Assembly: GCF_032854445.1 (NCBI RefSeq)
Contig: NC_088305.1
Coordinates: 6,267,606-6,331,605, forward strand
Origin: Liolophura sinensis
Lineage: Eukaryota > Mollusca > Polyplacophora > Chitonida > Chitonidae
DNA: 64,000 nt
Direction of reading: 5' to 3'
The notes under the pieces were generated by a model that was not told the origin of the DNA, searched no databases, and saw only the letters and a program-made list of their open reading frames with translations. Shown here piece after piece: positions 60,351 through 64,000 of this stretch; positions within the stretch are counted from its first letter, which is position 1; each line of letters begins with the position of its first letter. Made by a program: the position numbers and the translations under genes.

Positions 60351-63300
60351 TGATGTAGAGACACATGAGTATGTTGTAATAGTACTGCAACCTAACATTC
60401 ACATGGCGATACGCCAGAGCAAGTAGACCGGGCCTTACTTGACACGTATACAGAACATGCATGTTACCTGTAGATTCGCTCTATAACTCTGAATGAATCT
60501 ACAGAAATACACAGTTACAGAGTTTGGAGATTGTTTCGAGAGACAAATGTCATTTTTTTCTAAATACATGTACTGTATAATACCTTTAGCAAGTTTAACA
60601 TATTATTTTGTCTTTCATTTATTTTGGGGAGTGGGGGGGGGGGGCACATATTTTTGTAGAGTAATAGTCTGTTACATAAATGGGTGATGTAACTTCATAT
60701 GCGAAATAAAAGTAGACCACTCTTGAAGAAACGCCCCAAAATATGTATAACATATTATAGTGGTATACCCATGTGTTTAGGTATTATACGAAGAGAATGT
60801 TGCTGGAATTTTTCTGTTTCAGAAGTTGTGTTTTCGTGGTTTTAACGGTTTTAACGGTTTTAGAGTTTTAGCGCCTCGGTATTACATATATTTCTGGTAG
60901 GTATATCGATGAGTCGAGCAAAAGACGGAATAAACATTTTTCAGTGAATCGGTGTAGGTCATACGTGAAGTTTTTAGGTCGTTTTAAAAGAAAGCCCTAA
61001 CTAATTACAGGATAGCGCACATTTAAGTATACGGGTGGCAGATGCCGACCTCGTTTTAACAATGAGAAAATTAATTATCAAAGCTCTAATCTGGCGGATT
61101 TCTGCCTGTACATTGGATTAACGTAGGGAGGGGCAGTTATTTAAGAATGAAAAAAAAAAAAAACTTTCGTCTACACGCCAGTAAACAGTGTGCTCTGTTG
61201 TGAAGGGGAGGACTGTAGTAAAACGAACTCAGTAACCGTGTCGAGCGATGTAGATAAGAAAACAGTAGATAGCATTGTCGACTGTACAGATCAGCTCTGC
61301 GCTTAGCGTGATCAGAATAAATGCATATTTTTCACTCGCGCGCATGTGTAGTTGAAATTGGGGCCAGCAGTACTCTGTCCGTCTGAAGAGCAAACACTGT
61401 AAGCTATAGGTGGTTTTGAAGACACAGTTTGATTGAATGACGAGTGGATGAGTGATTGATAGAGGTTGAACGCGGGCCATTCGAGGAAACTCCATATACT
61501 GGAATTTGAAAGTGAACTTAAATTAATACAGTGATAAAGCAATTGCCGTGTACTTCGTGGACAAAGTTTGCTGCAATGGTAATGTGAATATCCCGCTTGT
61601 AAAAGCCATAGACAGAAGCACTAAATTCTGTAGGCTTAATAGCTGTAGGCAGAAGGAGGCGTCAGTCGTTGCACACGGCCCTCTCAGCGGTGTTCTATTT
61701 CATCAAGTGGAGCTGCAGACGCTCGCGTGACTGTTTATTGGTCGCAGAAATGATAATGGCGGAGACCTGGCCGAAGATGTACACAGGGTTAGATGGCACA
61801 CCTTCCTGGAGCACGGACGCCAGGCGCGACTACCTGTCTACCTCGGGCAGGAATATTTACCGCAACATCAAATATTCATATCGCTATCCTTGAATATCAC
61901 CGATAACGTGGCCCAGCTGCTACGCTTGATGTTCAGTATAGCCCATCCACGTAGATCATACTCAGGGATAAGGTGACGTCGCTAGGCAAGCTCGAGACGT
62001 GGCCTTCAGGAAGCATGCGCGGTACTGACTGGCCGGTTTGTCTGTTTCTAGGATCGGGACACTTGAAACGGAGACGGACTGGCGGACGATTTTCCAGCGT
62101 ATGCCTAGATAAACAGAGCATAATTAAATGCCGATTGGATATTTTGCGTCCGTATCACAATGTAAACCATCTAGTATTGTTTCACCCTCAGATAAAGCAC
62201 AGCCACTTAGATACGTCGATATACATCCAGCCTGTGTACCGTTACTAACGCTGTCACTCCTCAGTTGGTCAATTTCCACGGCTGTCCTGGAGCATCGTTT
62301 GGCGCCAGCACCCAGGTGCGCCGGTCCACACAGCCTTATCTAGTGAAGCAGTGTAAACTAAGGTGGTAATACGCTAGGACAAATAAGCACAGTTTACACT
62401 ATAATTACATGTATATGTAATATTTACATACTGTTACATTTGGAATTTGCTATTCCGCAGCTTAAACAGGAATTCGACCATATGTCAGTCGAACAGTACT
62501 TCCCTACAGCGCTAACTTGATCAATCAGTCAAGCTTTCCTTGTACATTATAATCACGGCTGCATAAACAAACAAATCGTTCCACTAATGAATCAAGCCAT
62601 ATACTTTGATTAGTCAGTCTGTTTTTTTTTTTTTGACGCGATCTGCATTATGTTGTTCGGTTTGACATCATAGCTTAATGATTTGGTCGTACAATTTAAT
62701 GCGGAGCTGTTTTGCGCTACGATTTTACGCAAAGACCATTCGTCATTAAGTCATGTGGTTTGGTTCTATAATTTAATGCGGACACCATTAAGTCGTACTA
62801 TTTGTTTCTATATATAGCTTAAAGCAAACGCCATCTAGTGTGAACACCATGTAGAAAACAATTCATTTAATGTAAAATGCAAGGTGTTGGATAGCGTTAC
62901 ATGTATGAGAAAAGCATGGGACTTCTGACCGTTTTCTCCAGCAAATTGTCACAACATCCATCTGTGTAATAAATATTTGCCTCAGGAAATTGTCGTTTTC
63001 CGAGCACCAAAGCGACCTCTGCGCCCAAGCTAAGATGGCATCACATTCGTTTAAATTTGAAATCTGTATGATATTCAACCTTTCATTGTCCGGAAGCCAT
63101 TATTGAAGTTATCGAGCATGGCTTCAAGGTAGATATATAGAATAGGTAGTAGCTGATTGATAAGAACGGTAACATATGGCATTCTGAATTAATCGTTCGT
63201 GATGATCTATATATAAGATACGAGGGTACCACTCTTTGAGAGGGTATATTTTCAAATCCCAAAATTTCCTGTGCTTTTATGTTTCATTGTTGTTTTACGT

Positions 63301-64000
63301 GATAATCTGCGATATATAAAAAATCAGGAAACATGTGTTTCACCTGTTGGTCGAAGGTGAGGATACTTGAGACGGTTGGGCAGGTGTTGGATGTGGGTTG
63401 GGGTTATGTGAGGTGCTCTCTGTGGGTGGTTGTGGGTAGTGGACAGGCCTGGTTTTTCAGGGATCCTCAGGTCCACACAGCGCATGGCAAAGTGCTGAAC
63501 AAGCTTTTTCTGCGCTTGGATATAATGACTATTTTTTACCATGGTCCGTGAAAGCAGTGAAGCAAAATGTTTAATAACGAAGTATAGGACATCAAGAGCT
63601 CTCATCGGAATGTAGCTCAATAGTATTTTTCCAGCTTGAGGGAGCCCATGTTATTAAGTGGGGTATAGAACCTAGAGGAATCGACTGGGCCTCGCCAGGT
63701 AACCCTGGAATCCCCGAATAAAGCGGCTTGAGTTGCCTACTGATACCGCAGTCCAAGTTGCCCAAATTACAGATTTATTGTCATCAGTATGTATAAAAAG
63801 ATGAGTGATCGCATGCTTTGGCACATACAGCCCACTGTTGCACGTTCTGTATAGCCTGAATCCGAATCTTGTGAGCACTATAAACTCAAAAAGAAAATAA
63901 TCTGTTAAGTTATATTTTTATGCTTAATTGATATATCTTATCTATGTCTAAAAGACTGATCTGTTGTTATAGCAGAATACGTACAAGCATCACTCCCATA

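Larger units (their letters stand above)
56203..64000 (+). other. bambi: BAMBI intron 2 (5' part); third exon not found
   Basis: This stretch starts at the GTAAGT donor. A phase-1 exon coding a transmembrane segment and a cytoplasmic tail of roughly 100 residues is expected, and I found no open frame with a membrane segment followed by BAMBI-like tail motifs before 64000. The stretch holds a SINE A copy at 57305-57490, poly-G runs, a DR3 plus E-box site at 57883-57903, an octamer-containing segment at 60.2-60.35 kb and a GC-richer non-repetitive block at 61.65-62.35 kb. The rest (58.3-60.1, 60.7-61.6 and 62.4-64.0 kb) shows nothing I can name. Confidence 0.7.

Noticed and set aside
60082-60462. 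126-codon - strand open frame
   Set aside because: No recognisable domain. It lies antisense to a candidate regulatory segment and has a microsatellite-like TQTHTKH part.

Overview
The window is animal nuclear DNA, most likely from a mollusc (bivalve or gastropod) or another lophotrochozoan. The evidence is GT-AG introns, no bacterial gene layout, many copies of tRNA-derived SINEs of the kind common in mollusc genomes, two decayed LINE reverse-transcriptase fragments and an unusually large number of minisatellites. Nearly all open reading frames in the window are chance or repeat-derived.

One gene can be supported: a BAMBI (BMP and activin membrane-bound inhibitor) orthologue on the + strand. 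Exon 1 (28573-28630) encodes a signal peptide and ends at a GTAAGC donor after one base of a Gly codon. Exon 2 (55894-56202) follows a strong acceptor and supplies the other two bases, so the join reads ...VLGEIRCYC.... Exon 2 carries the complete ten-cysteine three-finger ectodomain and ends in phase 1 at a GTAAGT donor. Intron 1 is 27,263 bp. The transmembrane and cytoplasmic exon was not found before the window ends and is probably downstream.

Layout: 1-27.3 kb is upstream flank, full of SINE copies (families called A to D here), a dispersed MITE-like repeat (E), a 48-bp minisatellite at 17 kb, a SINE nested in a LINE at 22.6-23.7 kb and a minisatellite with a 127-bp higher-order repeat at 25.5-26.4 kb. 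A non-repetitive GC-richer block at 20.1-20.8 kb has BMP/SMAD-, TALE/TGIF- and CREB-type motifs and is the best distal enhancer candidate. 27.4-28.57 kb is the GC-rich, TATA-less promoter and 5' UTR. 28.6-55.9 kb is intron 1, with a SINE starting about 20 bp after the donor, 47-bp and 56-bp minisatellites, a LINE remnant at 35.6-36.5 kb, a paired direct repeat at 41.6 and 42.6 kb and an unexpected CCAAT/TATA core promoter at 47.6 kb. 56.2-64 kb is intron 2, with a perfect DR3 nuclear-receptor site abutting a CACGTG E-box at 57.9 kb.

BAMBI is known as a TGF-beta/BMP pseudoreceptor that belongs to the BMP synexpression group in vertebrates, so BMP-type response motifs near this gene are biologically sensible, but every regulatory call here is a motif reading and not a demonstrated function. 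No RNA gene, CRISPR array or complete autonomous transposon was seen, and I did not find a clearly new multi-gene system.
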